Source: an uncultured Fodinibius sp. (GTDB lineage: Bacteria; Bacteroidota; Rhodothermia; Balneolales; Balneolaceae). Taken from it: 64,000 nucleotides of DNA. The DNA lies in the NCBI GenBank assembly GCA_913056235.1, contig CAJXMW010000002.1, positions 1 through 64,000 on the forward strand. The letters run 5' to 3'. The notes under the pieces are model-generated. The model had not been told where the DNA came from, did not search any database, and was given only the letters and a program-made list of their open reading frames with translations. Positions 17,972 through 26,417 of this stretch are shown piece by piece. Each line of letters begins with the position of its first letter. The stretch's first letter is position 1. Position numbers and translations under genes: made by a program.

Positions 17972-20023
17972 TTACTCCTCCTCAAAAATATCCATATCCA
18001 GTACTTCGCGTCGTTTTATAAGCGTTAGTATCGTATATTCTGCTACCAGTTCATCGTCCTGGTTGATGACTTCCACATCCCAATCAACAATACCAAAAGG
18101 AAATTTATCCTTGGCCTTTTTCTGTCGAACCGTTTTACGTTTTACGATCAGCTTGGCTTGGATAGTATCACCGGGAGCCACTGGAGCCACAAACCGTAGA
18201 TTTTCCAATCCATAATTGAGGATTACTGGTCCTTCATCGGGATGAACAAACAGCCCCGCCGCTCGTGAAAGCACAAAGTAACCGTGTGCTACGACTTCAC
18301 CGAAGAGGGAACGCTTGGCCGCCTCAGGATCCGTGTGAGCATAAAATTCATCGCCGGACAGATCAGCAAACCGTTCAATATCTTCTTCCGTCACGGTATG
18401 TGTGTCAGTGGTCCGAGCTTCGCCGACTTCCAGATCTTCAAAATACTTTTGGAAGGGATGGGTTTCAGACTCCTCCGTTTCGGCCCCTTTAATGTATTGA
18501 TTCGTAATATTCTTCAGCGTGGTCGGTGATCCCTGCAATGCCACGCGCTGCATATTGTGGATGACGGCTCGTGCTCCGCCCAGCTCTTCACCGCCGCCGG
18601 CATGACCCGGGCCGCCGTGTACCATGTGTGGCATCGGCGAACCGTGGCCGGTGGACTCATCCGCGCAGTCACGATTCACCACCATAAAGCGTCCATGATA
18701 GGGCGCGCAGCCCAGCGTGATTTTGCGGGCAATATCGTCATCCGCCGTAAAAAGTGAGCCAACCAGCGATCCATCCGCTTTATTAGCCAGAGCAATGGCA
18801 TCTTTGTTTGATTCGTAGGGCATGACAGTGGTCATGGGCCCAAAAGCCTCTACTTTGTGAACCTCATCTACTTCCATTGGTTTGTGGCAAAGTAACACTT
18901 TGGGATTAGTGAAGGCGCCCTCATGCTGGCCATTACCATTGCTGTACACTGATTCAGTAGTTTCCAGAAGATTGGTAACCTGCTCCTCAAAACGATCGGC
19001 CTGCAACGAGCTGGCCAAGGGACCCATGCGTGTTTCTTTCTTGGCGGGATCTCCGATCGTTGTTTCCTGTAGTCGTTCTTTCAAAGCTTCCACTACATCA
19101 TCAACGCGTTCTTTAGGGACAATCGTCCGGCGAATGGCCGTACACTTTTGACCCGTTTTGACTGTCATCTCATCAGCAACTTCTTTCACAAAGAGGTCGA
19201 ACTCTTCCATATCGGGTGTGACATCCTTGCCAAGAATCGAACAGTTGAGGGAATCGGCCTCGAGATTGAAGCGCACGTTATTGGCTACAATATTGGGATG
19301 CGCTTTAAGCTTTTGTCCTGTGCTGGCAGACCCAGTAAACGCAACACTGTCTTGGCTCGTGAGATGATCGAGCAGATCGCCGGGCTTGTCGGCAGCGATA
19401 AACTGGATAGCGCCCTCGGGCAGCAGCTGCGACTCCAACATATCCTCAAAAACCTTATAAGCTAAATACGATCCGGTGGGCGATGGTTTAATGATTGCTG
19501 GCATCCCGGAAATGATACAGGGAGCTAGCTTTTCCAGCATTCCCCACACCGGAAAGTTGAAAGCATTGATGTGTACACCTACACCCTCACGCGGCACGCA
19601 GATATGCTGTCCCACAAACGTACCTTCGCGGGATAGTCGCTCGTGGCTGCCTTCCACGTGAAAGGGCAGGTCTGAAAGCTCAATACGCGACTTGCTGGAA
19701 AGCGTGAACATGCTGCCGATACCGCCTTCAATATCGATCCAGGAATCTTGGCGCGTGGCACCGGTATGAGTGGATAAGTCGTAATACTCTTCTTTCCGCT
19801 CGAGCAGGTACTGCGCCAGAAACTTGATCTTAAAAGCACGCTCGTGTATCGACATCGCCCGGAGCTTAGGCCCGCCTTCTTGGCGCGCATACTCACACAT
19901 GCCTTTGTAATCCAGATCGGCTTCGACTAATTGCGCAACCGGATCTCCGGTTACGGCACTGATGAGATCCGTTTCGTTGCCTTCTTCAACCCATTGACCT
20001 TTCGAATAGCTTTTTACTTTCAT
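17972..20023 (-). CDS. paaZ: PaaZ: oxepin-CoA hydrolase / 3-oxo-5,6-dehydrosuberyl-CoA semialdehyde dehydrogenase
   Basis: 683 aa bifunctional enzyme that opens the oxepin-CoA ring and oxidises the resulting aldehyde in phenylacetate degradation. The N-terminal aldehyde dehydrogenase domain (about 1-520) has FNLEADSLN with the Glu used in catalysis and TGQKCTAIRR with the nucleophilic Cys. The C-terminal MaoC hotdog hydratase domain (about 535-683) shows FADLSGDEFYAHTDPEAA and VVAHGYFVLS. ATG at 20023 is preferred, since MKVKSYSKGQW is the family start; an in-frame ATG at 20053 would add ten odd residues. It lies between paaY and the terminal hydratase gene on the minus strand. Confidence 0.95.
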   Translation of the reverse strand: MKVKSYSKGQWVEEGNETDLISAVTGDPVAQLVEADLDYKGMCEYARQEGGPKLRAMSIHERAFKIKFLAQYLLERKEEYYDLSTHTGATRQDSWIDIEGGIGSMFTLSSKSRIELSDLPFHVEGSHERLSREGTFVGQHICVPREGVGVHINAFNFPVWGMLEKLAPCIISGMPAIIKPSPTGSYLAYKVFEDMLESQLLPEGAIQFIAADKPGDLLDHLTSQDSVAFTGSASTGQKLKAHPNIVANNVRFNLEADSLNCSILGKDVTPDMEEFDLFVKEVADEMTVKTGQKCTAIRRTIVPKERVDDVVEALKERLQETTIGDPAKKETRMGPLASSLQADRFEEQVTNLLETTESVYSNGNGQHEGAFTNPKVLLCHKPMEVDEVHKVEAFGPMTTVMPYESNKDAIALANKADGSLVGSLFTADDDIARKITLGCAPYHGRFMVVNRDCADESTGHGSPMPHMVHGGPGHAGGGEELGGARAVIHNMQRVALQGSPTTLKNITNQYIKGAETEESETHPFQKYFEDLEVGEARTTDTHTVTEEDIERFADLSGDEFYAHTDPEAAKRSLFGEVVAHGYFVLSRAAGLFVHPDEGPVILNYGLENLRFVAPVAPGDTIQAKLIVKRKTVRQKKAKDKFPFGIVDWDVEVINQDDELVAEYTILTLIKRREVLDMDIFEEE

Positions 20024-20042
20024 AGTGAAATAATTTTTAGGC

Positions 20043-20084
20043 CACAGATCCAAACTGATCAGTAAGAATCTGTGTAAATCTGTG
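20043..20084. repeat. Imperfect intergenic hairpin, CACAGATTTACAC family, paaY-paaZ spacer
   Basis: CACAGATCCAAACTGATCAG on the left pairs loosely with the reverse of AATCTGTGTAAATCTGTG on the right. The word CACAGAT recurs on both arms. A second member lies at 22513-22571. It occupies most of the 68-base spacer. Confidence 0.55.
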
Positions 20085-20091
20085 ACTAGTT

Positions 20092-20688
20092 CTATTTCTT
20101 AGTTTTACCCCACGTTTCATATTTCTTTGATTGACTTGGCCGATCGTCCGGCTCCTCCCGCAGTGGTTCGCATTCTTTCAGCGACTCATGCAACTGGCCC
20201 GGCAACTGTTGATACAGTTCCGTGCCTTTCGTTTTCCACTCGATCATCTCGTCGCTGACATCCTTAACGATTTTAGCAGGATTTCCAACAACCAATTTCC
20301 GCTCGGGAATTTCCATACCTTCCTTGAGAAATGACATTGCACCTACAATGCATTCCGCTCCAAGCTCTACATTATCCATGACCACAGAATTCATCCCCAC
20401 AAGACAGTTGCGACCAATATGCCCACCGTGTATGATGGCGCCATGACCAATATGAGCACTTTCCTCGAGCACAACCGTTACCCCGGGAAACATGTGGATG
20501 GTACAATTTTCCTGCACGTTGCATCCATCTTTGATGACAATTTTGCCCCAATCGCCGCGAATCGCAGCTCCGGGGGCGATATAGACGTCCTTGCCGATGA
20601 CTACATTGCCCGTCACCGCTGCCTGTGGATGCACGTACGCACTTTCATTGACTACCGGTTTGTATCCTTCGAACTCATAAATTGCCAT
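20092..20688 (-). CDS. paaY: PaaY: hexapeptide-repeat (gamma carbonic anhydrase-like) thioesterase of the paa pathway
   Basis: 198 aa left-handed beta-helix protein with repeated hexapeptides (VNESAYVHPQAAVTGNVVIG, APGAAIRGDWGKIVI). Metal-binding His sit in IHMFPG and IGHGAIIHGG, as in gamma carbonic anhydrases. PaaY is known to release CoA from dead-end ring-hydrolysed intermediates. ATG at 20688 gives MAIYEFEGYKP, the usual family start; the open frame extends 54 codons further back but only through repeat DNA. The basic tail (SQSKKYETWGKTKK) is lineage-specific. Confidence 0.9.
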   Translation of the reverse strand: MAIYEFEGYKPVVNESAYVHPQAAVTGNVVIGKDVYIAPGAAIRGDWGKIVIKDGCNVQENCTIHMFPGVTVVLEESAHIGHGAIIHGGHIGRNCLVGMNSVVMDNVELGAECIVGAMSFLKEGMEIPERKLVVGNPAKIVKDVSDEMIEWKTKGTELYQQLPGQLHESLKECEPLREEPDDRPSQSKKYETWGKTKK

Positions 20689-20705
20689 ATTAAATCGATT
20701 ATTTT

Positions 20706-20795
20706 TACCACAGAGGGTGCAGAGGCAGTCTTGGAGTTTCCCGAGAAATATTCTCCCAGAGTTTTCTGCGAGACCCTCTGTGTCCTCTACGGTTA
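20706..20795. repeat. Imperfect intergenic hairpin, ACCACAGAGG family, paaJ-paaY spacer
   Basis: The left arm TACCACAGAGGGTGCAGAGG and the right arm, read on the other strand as AACCGTAGAGGACACAGAGG, share the same pattern. The element fills nearly the whole 113-base spacer, leaving room for little beyond the paaY ribosome site. Similar ACCACAGAG/CTCTGTGGT words are, from memory, widespread intergenic repeats in many phyla. Confidence 0.65.
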
Positions 20796-20801
20796 ATATC
20801 A

Positions 20802-22007
20802 TTATGCTTTTTCTAAAACAACGGCCATACCTTGTCCAACACCCACGCAAAGCGTGCAGAGGGCATACTTCTGATCTTGCTCGTGCAGCTCAATTGAGGC
20901 TGTTTGTAGCAGCCGGGCTCCAGACATTCCCAGCGGGTGACCGAGGGCAATTGCTCCGCCGTTGGGATTTACGCGTGTATCGTCATCATCAATGCCAAGC
21001 TCTCGAAGCACAGCCAGACTTTGGCCGGCAAAAGCTTCATTTAGCTCGATAATACCCATGTCATCCAGCGAGAGATCAGTACGATCTAATACTTTTTGGG
21101 TAGCGCCCACAGGGCCCATGCCCATAATGCGCGGTTCAACACCGACTACGGCCGAAGCCACAATGCGTGCCATCGGTTCCAGTTCGAAATCGCTAATGGC
21201 CGAATCGCCTGCTACCAGCATAGCGCACGAACCGTCATTAATTCCGCTGGCATTCCCCGGCGTTACAGATCCGCCATCGCGAAAGACAGCCGGCAGTTTA
21301 CTCAGTACTTCAACCGTAGTACCGGGACGAATAAACTCATCCTTTTCAAAAATTTTGGGATCGCTTTTTCGCTGTGGGATTTCCACCGGCATGATTTCTT
21401 TAGACAGTCGTCCGTTTTCGGTTGCGCGAGCCGCTTTCTGTTGTGACCAAGCTGCAAATTTATCCTGATCTTCGCGATTTACATCAAACTGTTCAACAAT
21501 ATTTTCGGCGGTTTCGCCCATGGCTTCGCTGCCGTACTGCTTATCCATCTTGGGATTTACGAAGCGCCACCCGAAAGTTGTATCATGCATCTCGGTTGTA
21601 CCGGAATATGGTGCAGAGCCTTTGCCCATCACCATTGGTCCGCGGGTCATGTGTTCCATTCCGCCGGTCACAAACAAATCACCTTCACCAACTTTAATGG
21701 ATTTATAAGCCATGACTGTACTGCTCATCCCGGATGCACAGAGCCGGTTAACCGTTTCTCCGGGCACTGAGACTGGGAGTCCGGCCAGCAAAGCGGCCAT
21801 ACGGGCAACGTTGCGATTATCTTCGCCGGCCTGGTTGGCACAGCCGAAGATCACATCCTCAATCCGTTCAGGATCGATATTCGAATTACGATTCATTAGT
21901 TCTTCTATAGTCATAGCTGCCAAATCATCGGCACGGATGGGAGAAAGGGCTCCGCGATATTTGCCAATAGGCGTTCGAATAGCATCAACAATATAAGCTT
22001 CAGACAT
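20802..22007 (-). CDS. paaJ: PaaJ: 3-oxoadipyl-CoA / 3-oxo-5,6-dehydrosuberyl-CoA thiolase
   Basis: 401 aa thiolase. The acyl-accepting Cys90 is in NRLCASGM, the catalytic His in NPNGGAIALGHPLGMSGAR, and the second Cys in CTLCVGVGQG. Opening residues MSEAYIVDAIRTPIGKYRGALS are those of the PaaJ/PcaF group. It splits 3-oxo intermediates twice in the phenylacetate pathway, yielding acetyl-CoA and finally succinyl-CoA. It lies between paaI and paaY in the operon. Confidence 0.93.
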   Translation of the reverse strand: MSEAYIVDAIRTPIGKYRGALSPIRADDLAAMTIEELMNRNSNIDPERIEDVIFGCANQAGEDNRNVARMAALLAGLPVSVPGETVNRLCASGMSSTVMAYKSIKVGEGDLFVTGGMEHMTRGPMVMGKGSAPYSGTTEMHDTTFGWRFVNPKMDKQYGSEAMGETAENIVEQFDVNREDQDKFAAWSQQKAARATENGRLSKEIMPVEIPQRKSDPKIFEKDEFIRPGTTVEVLSKLPAVFRDGGSVTPGNASGINDGSCAMLVAGDSAISDFELEPMARIVASAVVGVEPRIMGMGPVGATQKVLDRTDLSLDDMGIIELNEAFAGQSLAVLRELGIDDDDTRVNPNGGAIALGHPLGMSGARLLQTASIELHEQDQKYALCTLCVGVGQGMAVVLEKA

Positions 22008-22012
22008 ATTCT

Positions 22013-22070
22013 AGTATTGAGTTTTGGGTCGTAAGTAGTGAGCTGAAACCATTTTCTGATGACTCAATAC
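22013..22070. repeat. Imperfect intergenic hairpin, GAGTATTGAGT family, paaI-paaJ spacer
   Basis: TAGTATTGAGT on the left is opposed by GACTCAATACTCA on the right, with further GTAAGTAGTGAG words between. The arm runs into the paaI stop codon region. Relatives are at 26743-26809, and as separated arms at 38168-38196 and 38605-38647. Confidence 0.6.
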
Positions 22071-22511
22071 TCACGAATCGTTATTATTTTCGTTAAAATG
22101 CTTTTCTTGTGTTCTATAAACGGTTCCACGGAATAGCGCAACTTTCTTCTCGTCCTGGTTTACCACATTAATATTATAGACGGCAATTCGTCGGCCGAGA
22201 TTAAGTTCTTGGGTGGTGGCAATCAGGTGGTCGCCCGGGGTTACTTTTTTGGTAAACGAGATATTGTTTTCGAGGGCAAGTGCCACTCTTCCGTGACTGT
22301 TGGATGCAAAAGCGAGCGCACTGTCAGCCAGTGAAAAAGCAATTCCGCCGTGGGCCACGTTGAAACCGTTCACCATTTCCGGGCGGACGTGCATTTCCAG
22401 CTTGGCATAACCCGGTTTGATATCGGCTATCTCAATGCCCAGCCACTGACTGAAGGCATCATCAGCCATCATCTTTTCAACAACTTTTACCGCAAGTTTT
22501 TGTTTGTTCAT
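22071..22511 (-). CDS. paaI: PaaI: hydroxyphenylacetyl-CoA-type hotdog thioesterase
   Basis: 146 aa hotdog thioesterase. The helix motif NGFNVAHGGIAFSLAD carries His54 and the catalytic Asp63. It also shows the N-terminal FSQWLGIEI and SFTKKVTPGDHL strands typical of PaaI. It is thought to rescue CoA from dead-end aryl-CoA products. It is placed between paaH and paaJ. Confidence 0.92.
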   Translation of the reverse strand: MNKQKLAVKVVEKMMADDAFSQWLGIEIADIKPGYAKLEMHVRPEMVNGFNVAHGGIAFSLADSALAFASNSHGRVALALENNISFTKKVTPGDHLIATTQELNLGRRIAVYNINVVNQDEKKVALFRGTVYRTQEKHFNENNNDS

Positions 22512-22512
22512 A

Positions 22513-22571
22513 GGTCACAGATTTGCACTGATGCTCACAGATCAATCAGATATACCTGTGCTGATCAGTGG
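22513..22571. repeat. Imperfect intergenic hairpin, CACAGAT family, paaH-paaI spacer
   Basis: GTCACAGATTTGCACTGATG on the left resembles the right arm read on the other strand (GCCACTGATCAGCACAGG). The element fills the whole 60-base gap between the two genes. It shares its word with the hairpin at 20043-20084. Confidence 0.55.
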
Positions 22572-23741
22572 CTAATAGAAAGTTTCATTATTTCGCACTT
22601 TGCGTTTTAGCAGTGGATTGGGCCGGTAGCGGTCTTCGCGATATTCTGTTTGAAGCCTGGAAATCCGATCCAAAACTTCTTGCAGGCCAATATCATCTGC
22701 CCATTTGAGTAGTCCTTTGGGATAGTTGACTCCCTTGGTCATGGCCAGGTCCACATCCTTCACCGTAGCGACGTTCATAAATACGGCATCGGCCGCCTCG
22801 TTGATCAGCATTGCTACAATGCGATTTACAATTTTTTGACCAAGTTCTTCATCTTTGGTTGGCTCGGGATTTTCGGCTTCATCGCCGTACTCATAGAATC
22901 CCTTGCCTGATTTCTTGCCAAGATATCCGGCTTCGACCATCCGCTTCTGCGTGAAGGATGGTTTAAAGCGCGGATCATAGAAAAACTCCTCGAAAACGGT
23001 TTCCGTTACCTTGTAATTTACATCATGACCAATAAAATCCATTAGTTCAAAAGGTCCCATTTTGAATTCGCCAATTTCTTTCATCGCCCAGTCAATGGTG
23101 GGCACGTCGGCAACGCCTTCTTCATACTGACGAATGGCTTCGCTGTAAAAGGGACGAGCAACACGGTTGACGATAAATCCGGGCGTATCTTTTGCCAATA
23201 CCGTAGTTTTGCTCCAATCATCAACTAGATCGCGTGCAGATTCAGTTGTTTCTTCCATAGTGCCGATGCCGGGGACAATTTCTACCAGCGGCATGATGGG
23301 AGCCGGGTTGAAAAAATGGATCCCCAAGAAACGTTTGGGCTTCTTTAGTGCAGACGAAATCGACGCGATGGACAGGGAAGAGGTATTCGTGGCCAAGATG
23401 CAGTCATGGGACACAATACCTTCGACTCGTTGAAACACATCCTGTTTGGTTTCCAGATCTTCAATAACAGCTTCAATCACCAGTCCGCATTCGTCGAAAT
23501 CGGTCAGGTCATCCACAAAATGAATGCGATCCATGATACCGTCTACCTCTTCCTGGCTCATACGATCTTTCTCGACCTGACGCTGAAGGATTTTTCGAAG
23601 GGCGTGCTTAGCACTTCCAAGTTGATCAGGATAGGCATCATACAAATAGACTTGATGTCCAAAAGTAGAGGCTATTTGAGCAATGCCCTGGCCCATGGTT
23701 CCCGCTCCGACAACTCCGACAACAGTATCTTGATCCATCAA
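22572..23741 (-). CDS. paaH: PaaH: 3-hydroxyadipyl-CoA dehydrogenase
   Basis: 389 aa NAD-dependent 3-hydroxyacyl-CoA dehydrogenase. The dinucleotide motif is GAGTMGQGIAQIAS near residue 12, and the substrate domain contains GIHFFNPAPIMPLVEIV and the catalytic-region KDTPGFIVNRVARPF. A second C-terminal dehydrogenase repeat (about 290-389) ends in YREDRYRPNPLLKRKV, typical of PaaH-type enzymes. It oxidises 3-hydroxyadipyl-CoA to 3-oxoadipyl-CoA, the substrate of the thiolase encoded downstream. Confidence 0.92.
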   Translation of the reverse strand: MMDQDTVVGVVGAGTMGQGIAQIASTFGHQVYLYDAYPDQLGSAKHALRKILQRQVEKDRMSQEEVDGIMDRIHFVDDLTDFDECGLVIEAVIEDLETKQDVFQRVEGIVSHDCILATNTSSLSIASISSALKKPKRFLGIHFFNPAPIMPLVEIVPGIGTMEETTESARDLVDDWSKTTVLAKDTPGFIVNRVARPFYSEAIRQYEEGVADVPTIDWAMKEIGEFKMGPFELMDFIGHDVNYKVTETVFEEFFYDPRFKPSFTQKRMVEAGYLGKKSGKGFYEYGDEAENPEPTKDEELGQKIVNRIVAMLINEAADAVFMNVATVKDVDLAMTKGVNYPKGLLKWADDIGLQEVLDRISRLQTEYREDRYRPNPLLKRKVRNNETFY

Positions 23742-23800
23742 TTGTAAACGGTTTCATTAACTTTTATATGCAATCTGAAAATAACGAATTGCTGCCTAAA

Positions 23801-23828
23801 ACCAACTTTCGAGTTGAGTAAAAGTTGA
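23801..23828. repeat. Short inverted repeat in the paaG-paaH spacer
   Basis: CCAACTTTC and AAAGTTG lie about ten bases apart, and a further small hairpin (TCTGG-AAA-CCAGA) follows at 23839-23851. The 130-base spacer holds no reading frame of note. Confidence 0.35.
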
Positions 23829-23871
23829 GAATATGCCGTCTGGAAACCAGATCCATAGGTATGGATAAGAG

Positions 23872-24657
23872 CTATTTTCCTTCAAACTTGGGCTTTCGCT
23901 TTTCCAGGAAAGCCTGCACGCCTTCTTGGTAATCGTGTGTTTGGCCGGCTTCGGTTTGCAGATCCGCTTCCAGTTCGAGATGCTCATCCAGGTTGTTTGA
24001 GAGCGACTGATTGATAGCTCGCTTGTAGAATCCGAAGCCTTTGGTAGGCATGGAGGCCAGTTTTTGACAGATGGGTATCGCTTCTTCCATCAATCGATCT
24101 GCCTCAACAGACTTATAAATTAATCCGATTTCTTCCGCTTTTTCGGGAGAAATCTTCTCATCAAGAAGATACATGGCATTGGCTCGTTGTAGTCCTACAA
24201 GGCGTGGAAGCAAGAAGGTGCCGCCGCTGTCAGGAATCAGTCCAATTTTACTAAAGGATTGTACAAATACGGCTTCGTCCGAGGCAAGTACAATATCACA
24301 GGCAAAAGCAAGGTTTGCTCCGGCACCGGCTGCTGTTCCATTTACCGCGCAGACGACCGGTTTTTCGAGATGGCGTATGGCTTTGATGATGGGATTGTAG
24401 CTTTTACGAACAGTATCTCCCAACTCGTAATCATCGCCTTTATCGACGACTTCCGGCAGATCCTGTCCCGCCGAAAACGCCTTGCCGTTTCCAGTGATCA
24501 GCACGCATCGGACATCCTCATTGGTTTTGGCCTCTGCCAACGCCTGCTGCAACTCTTTGGCCATTGGCTCGATGAAGCTGTTGAGCTTTTTGGGTCGATT
24601 TAGGGATACGGTTAGAATAGCATCAGATAGGGAAGTTTCAACCAGTTTTTCGCTCAT
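23872..24657 (-). CDS. paaG: PaaG: ring 1,2-epoxyphenylacetyl-CoA isomerase
   Basis: 261 aa crotonase-fold enzyme turning 1,2-epoxyphenylacetyl-CoA into oxepin-CoA. It shows NRPKKLNSF, GKAFSAGQDLPEV, NGTAAGAGANLAFACD and SKIGLIPDSGGTFLLPR. The Asp in GLIPD is the residue expected for PaaG in place of the second hydratase Glu. The C-terminus YQEGVQAFLEKRKPKFEGK is the usual family end. It follows the small secreted protein and precedes paaH. Confidence 0.92.
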   Translation of the reverse strand: MSEKLVETSLSDAILTVSLNRPKKLNSFIEPMAKELQQALAEAKTNEDVRCVLITGNGKAFSAGQDLPEVVDKGDDYELGDTVRKSYNPIIKAIRHLEKPVVCAVNGTAAGAGANLAFACDIVLASDEAVFVQSFSKIGLIPDSGGTFLLPRLVGLQRANAMYLLDEKISPEKAEEIGLIYKSVEADRLMEEAIPICQKLASMPTKGFGFYKRAINQSLSNNLDEHLELEADLQTEAGQTHDYQEGVQAFLEKRKPKFEGK

Positions 24658-24668
24658 AGATACACTTA

Positions 24669-25052
24669 TTATGAATCCGAATTATAGCGTTCATATCGAT
24701 TCAAGAATAGTTCATATTCGGTCACATCTGTAGGATATTGGATAGTGGGACCAGGATATTTCCAGCCATTTTCGAGGTTGTACAACGGAATGTCACTTGT
24801 GTTTCCACGGATAAGATCTGCACCAATACCCAGAAATATTTTGGATACTTTACTAAGCTGCAGGGGCTTGCTTCTCTGCCCAGTTTTCTTGCCGGTAACC
24901 ATCAGGTTTTGGAAAGAAGGATTAGTTAGCTCCTGCAAGGTGAGGCTGGTATCGGGCTTTGGATTCACGTCTTCACGAAACTGCGCAAATAGCGGGTGTG
25001 CAGATAAAATGACGAGCAGTGATGTAATAATGAATAGTGGAAGTTGTTTCAT
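24669..25052 (-). CDS. Small secreted hypothetical protein inside the paa operon
   Basis: 127 aa from the ATG at 25052 (131 from an in-frame ATG four codons earlier that overlaps paaD). It starts with a strong Sec signal (KQLPLFIITSLLVILSAHPLFAQ), so the mature chain of about 104 residues is exported. The mature part has LTLQELTNPSFQNLMVTGKKTG and a Tyr/Pro-rich end. I recognise no domain. It lies 2 bases after paaD and 11 bases before paaG, so it is part of the operon. In many paa clusters this slot holds paaE, the oxygenase reductase, but this protein has no flavin, ferredoxin or cysteine motif and is not a reductase. Confidence 0.75.
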   Translation of the reverse strand: MKQLPLFIITSLLVILSAHPLFAQFREDVNPKPDTSLTLQELTNPSFQNLMVTGKKTGQRSKPLQLSKVSKIFLGIGADLIRGNTSDIPLYNLENGWKYPGPTIQYPTDVTEYELFLNRYERYNSDS

Positions 25053-25054
25053 AG

Positions 25055-25567
25055 CTAAATGCATTTAAAGTGTTCAAACGGCTCATCGCAATCGTGGCAA
25101 TAGTACTGCGCTTTGCAGGCGGTGGAGCCAAATTCGCTCTGAAGCTCTGTATTGGTTGAGTCACAATAAGGACAAGGAATGATCTTACTTGAACTCTTCA
25201 AAGAATTCAAGAAGTCATCATCAGTGTCTGTTTTCCCGGGTGGAGCAATGCCGTACTCTTTAAGCTTTTGCTTGGCCTTGTCGGTCATCCAGTCGGTGGT
25301 CCAGGTTTCCGAAAAATCCTTGTTCACTTCAAAATCTTGGATGCCATTAACGCGAAGCACTTTTTCGATCTCGTTTTCAATGGCATTCATAGCCGGGCAT
25401 CCAGAATAAGTAGGGGTGATTTGAACCACAACTTTGTCATTCTCAATGGTGACTTCACGAGCAATCCCCAGCTCTAGAATGGATAGTACCGGGATTTCAG
25501 GATCTTTCACCTCGGAAAGCAGGTTCCAGATCTCGTCTTTGTTGTATTTAACTGGAGTCTTTGGCAT
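25055..25567 (-). CDS. paaD: PaaD: phenylacetyl-CoA epoxidase assembly protein (MIP18/DUF59 family)
   Basis: 170 aa. The N-terminal MIP18 domain has EVKDPEIPVLSILELGI and ITPTYSGCPAM. The C-terminal tail has a zinc-ribbon pattern (CPYC ... CKAQYYCHDCDEPFEHFKC). PaaD helps mature the diiron epoxidase PaaABC. It lies between paaC and the secreted protein gene. Confidence 0.93.
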   Translation of the reverse strand: MPKTPVKYNKDEIWNLLSEVKDPEIPVLSILELGIAREVTIENDKVVVQITPTYSGCPAMNAIENEIEKVLRVNGIQDFEVNKDFSETWTTDWMTDKAKQKLKEYGIAPPGKTDTDDDFLNSLKSSSKIIPCPYCDSTNTELQSEFGSTACKAQYYCHDCDEPFEHFKCI

Positions 25568-25592
25568 AACAATAAATCAACGTTGCTAGTTT

Positions 25593-25625
25593 AGTTGTAG
25601 TACACCTGGGAGGTGTGCTACAACT
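25593..25625. repeat. Strong hairpin in the paaC-paaD spacer
   Basis: AGTTGTAGTACACCT and AGGTGTGCTACAACT pair over 15 bases with a single mismatch around a GGG loop. It lies 26 bases before paaD and ends seven bases from paaC. There is no T run, so it is unlikely to terminate transcription; it may act on message stability. Confidence 0.75.
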
Positions 25626-25631
25626 TATTAT

Positions 25632-26417
25632 TTACTCCCAGTCGGCATCGGGATACGAGCGACGCAGGTGCTGCATCTCGGCAAGTAGATGTCCCAGGTG
25701 TTCGGTGTGCAGCCCGTCACGGCTACCTTCCACCATAAACTGATCAAAGTCGGGAACTTCCAGCGTTGCTTCCTCCAGCGTATCTACGACCAGTTCCTTC
25801 CAGTCGGATTTAAAATTTTCAGAATCAGCAGCAAGCTTTTCACCCTGGAGCAATTCTTCGATTTCATCCTGATGAAATAGTTCACCGACATAAGTCCAGA
25901 TATCGTTAAAAGAATTTTGAATACGTTCATGACTCTCATCGGTGCCGTCGCCCAGGCGGAGCACCCACTCCCGGCTGTGCCTTAGGTGATACTTTACTTC
26001 TTTGAGATGCTTCTGTGCCATTCCAGCAAATTGCTCGTCTTCAACATCAGACAGTTGTTTATACAAAAAGTAGCTGAAGCCTGCGAACAGAAATTGCCGT
26101 GCAATGGTAAACCCGAAATCCCCTTTGGGCAGTTCAGTGATTTTTAGATTCTTGTATTCAACATCGTTGCGAAAATACACCAAGTTGTCGCGGTGACGTC
26201 CTTTATCTTCAACCTCCACGGCGTATTCATAGAGCGAAGCCGCATGTCCGATATAATCCAGGGAAATGTTAGCCAGTGCAATATCTTCCTCCAGGATGGG
26301 CCCGTGTCCACACCATTCAGAGAGGCGATGGCCCAAGATTAGGCGGTCATCTGCCAGTCGGACAAGGTATTCAAAAAGGGCGTCCTGTTTTGTTAATGTC
26401 GTTGTTTCTGTACTCAT
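25632..26417 (-). CDS. paaC: PaaC: structural subunit of phenylacetyl-CoA 1,2-epoxidase
   Basis: 261 aa ferritin-like helical protein. It shows LSEWCGHGPILEEDIALANISLDYIGHA near the N-terminus and YHLRHSREWVLRLGDGTDESHERIQ, both family landmarks. The C-terminal HLGHLLAEMQHLRRSYPDADW is the usual end. PaaC pairs with PaaA in the multicomponent epoxidase. The start overlaps the paaB stop by four bases, giving translational coupling. Confidence 0.95.
   Translation of the reverse strand: MSTETTTLTKQDALFEYLVRLADDRLILGHRLSEWCGHGPILEEDIALANISLDYIGHAASLYEYAVEVEDKGRHRDNLVYFRNDVEYKNLKITELPKGDFGFTIARQFLFAGFSYFLYKQLSDVEDEQFAGMAQKHLKEVKYHLRHSREWVLRLGDGTDESHERIQNSFNDIWTYVGELFHQDEIEELLQGEKLAADSENFKSDWKELVVDTLEEATLEVPDFDQFMVEGSRDGLHTEHLGHLLAEMQHLRRSYPDADWE

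Noticed and set aside
20092-20850. Longer start for PaaY at 20850
   Set aside because: The extra 54 codons run through the CACAGAGG hairpin and into paaJ, and encode an unrelated Cys-rich peptide.
25055-25567. PaaD C-terminus as a ferredoxin domain replacing PaaE
   Set aside because: The cysteines form a CxxC...CxxC zinc-ribbon pattern known from PaaD, not a plant-type ferredoxin motif.
25593-25625. paaC-paaD hairpin as an intrinsic terminator
   Set aside because: No T tract on the minus strand follows, and the genes on both sides are parts of one pathway and complex.
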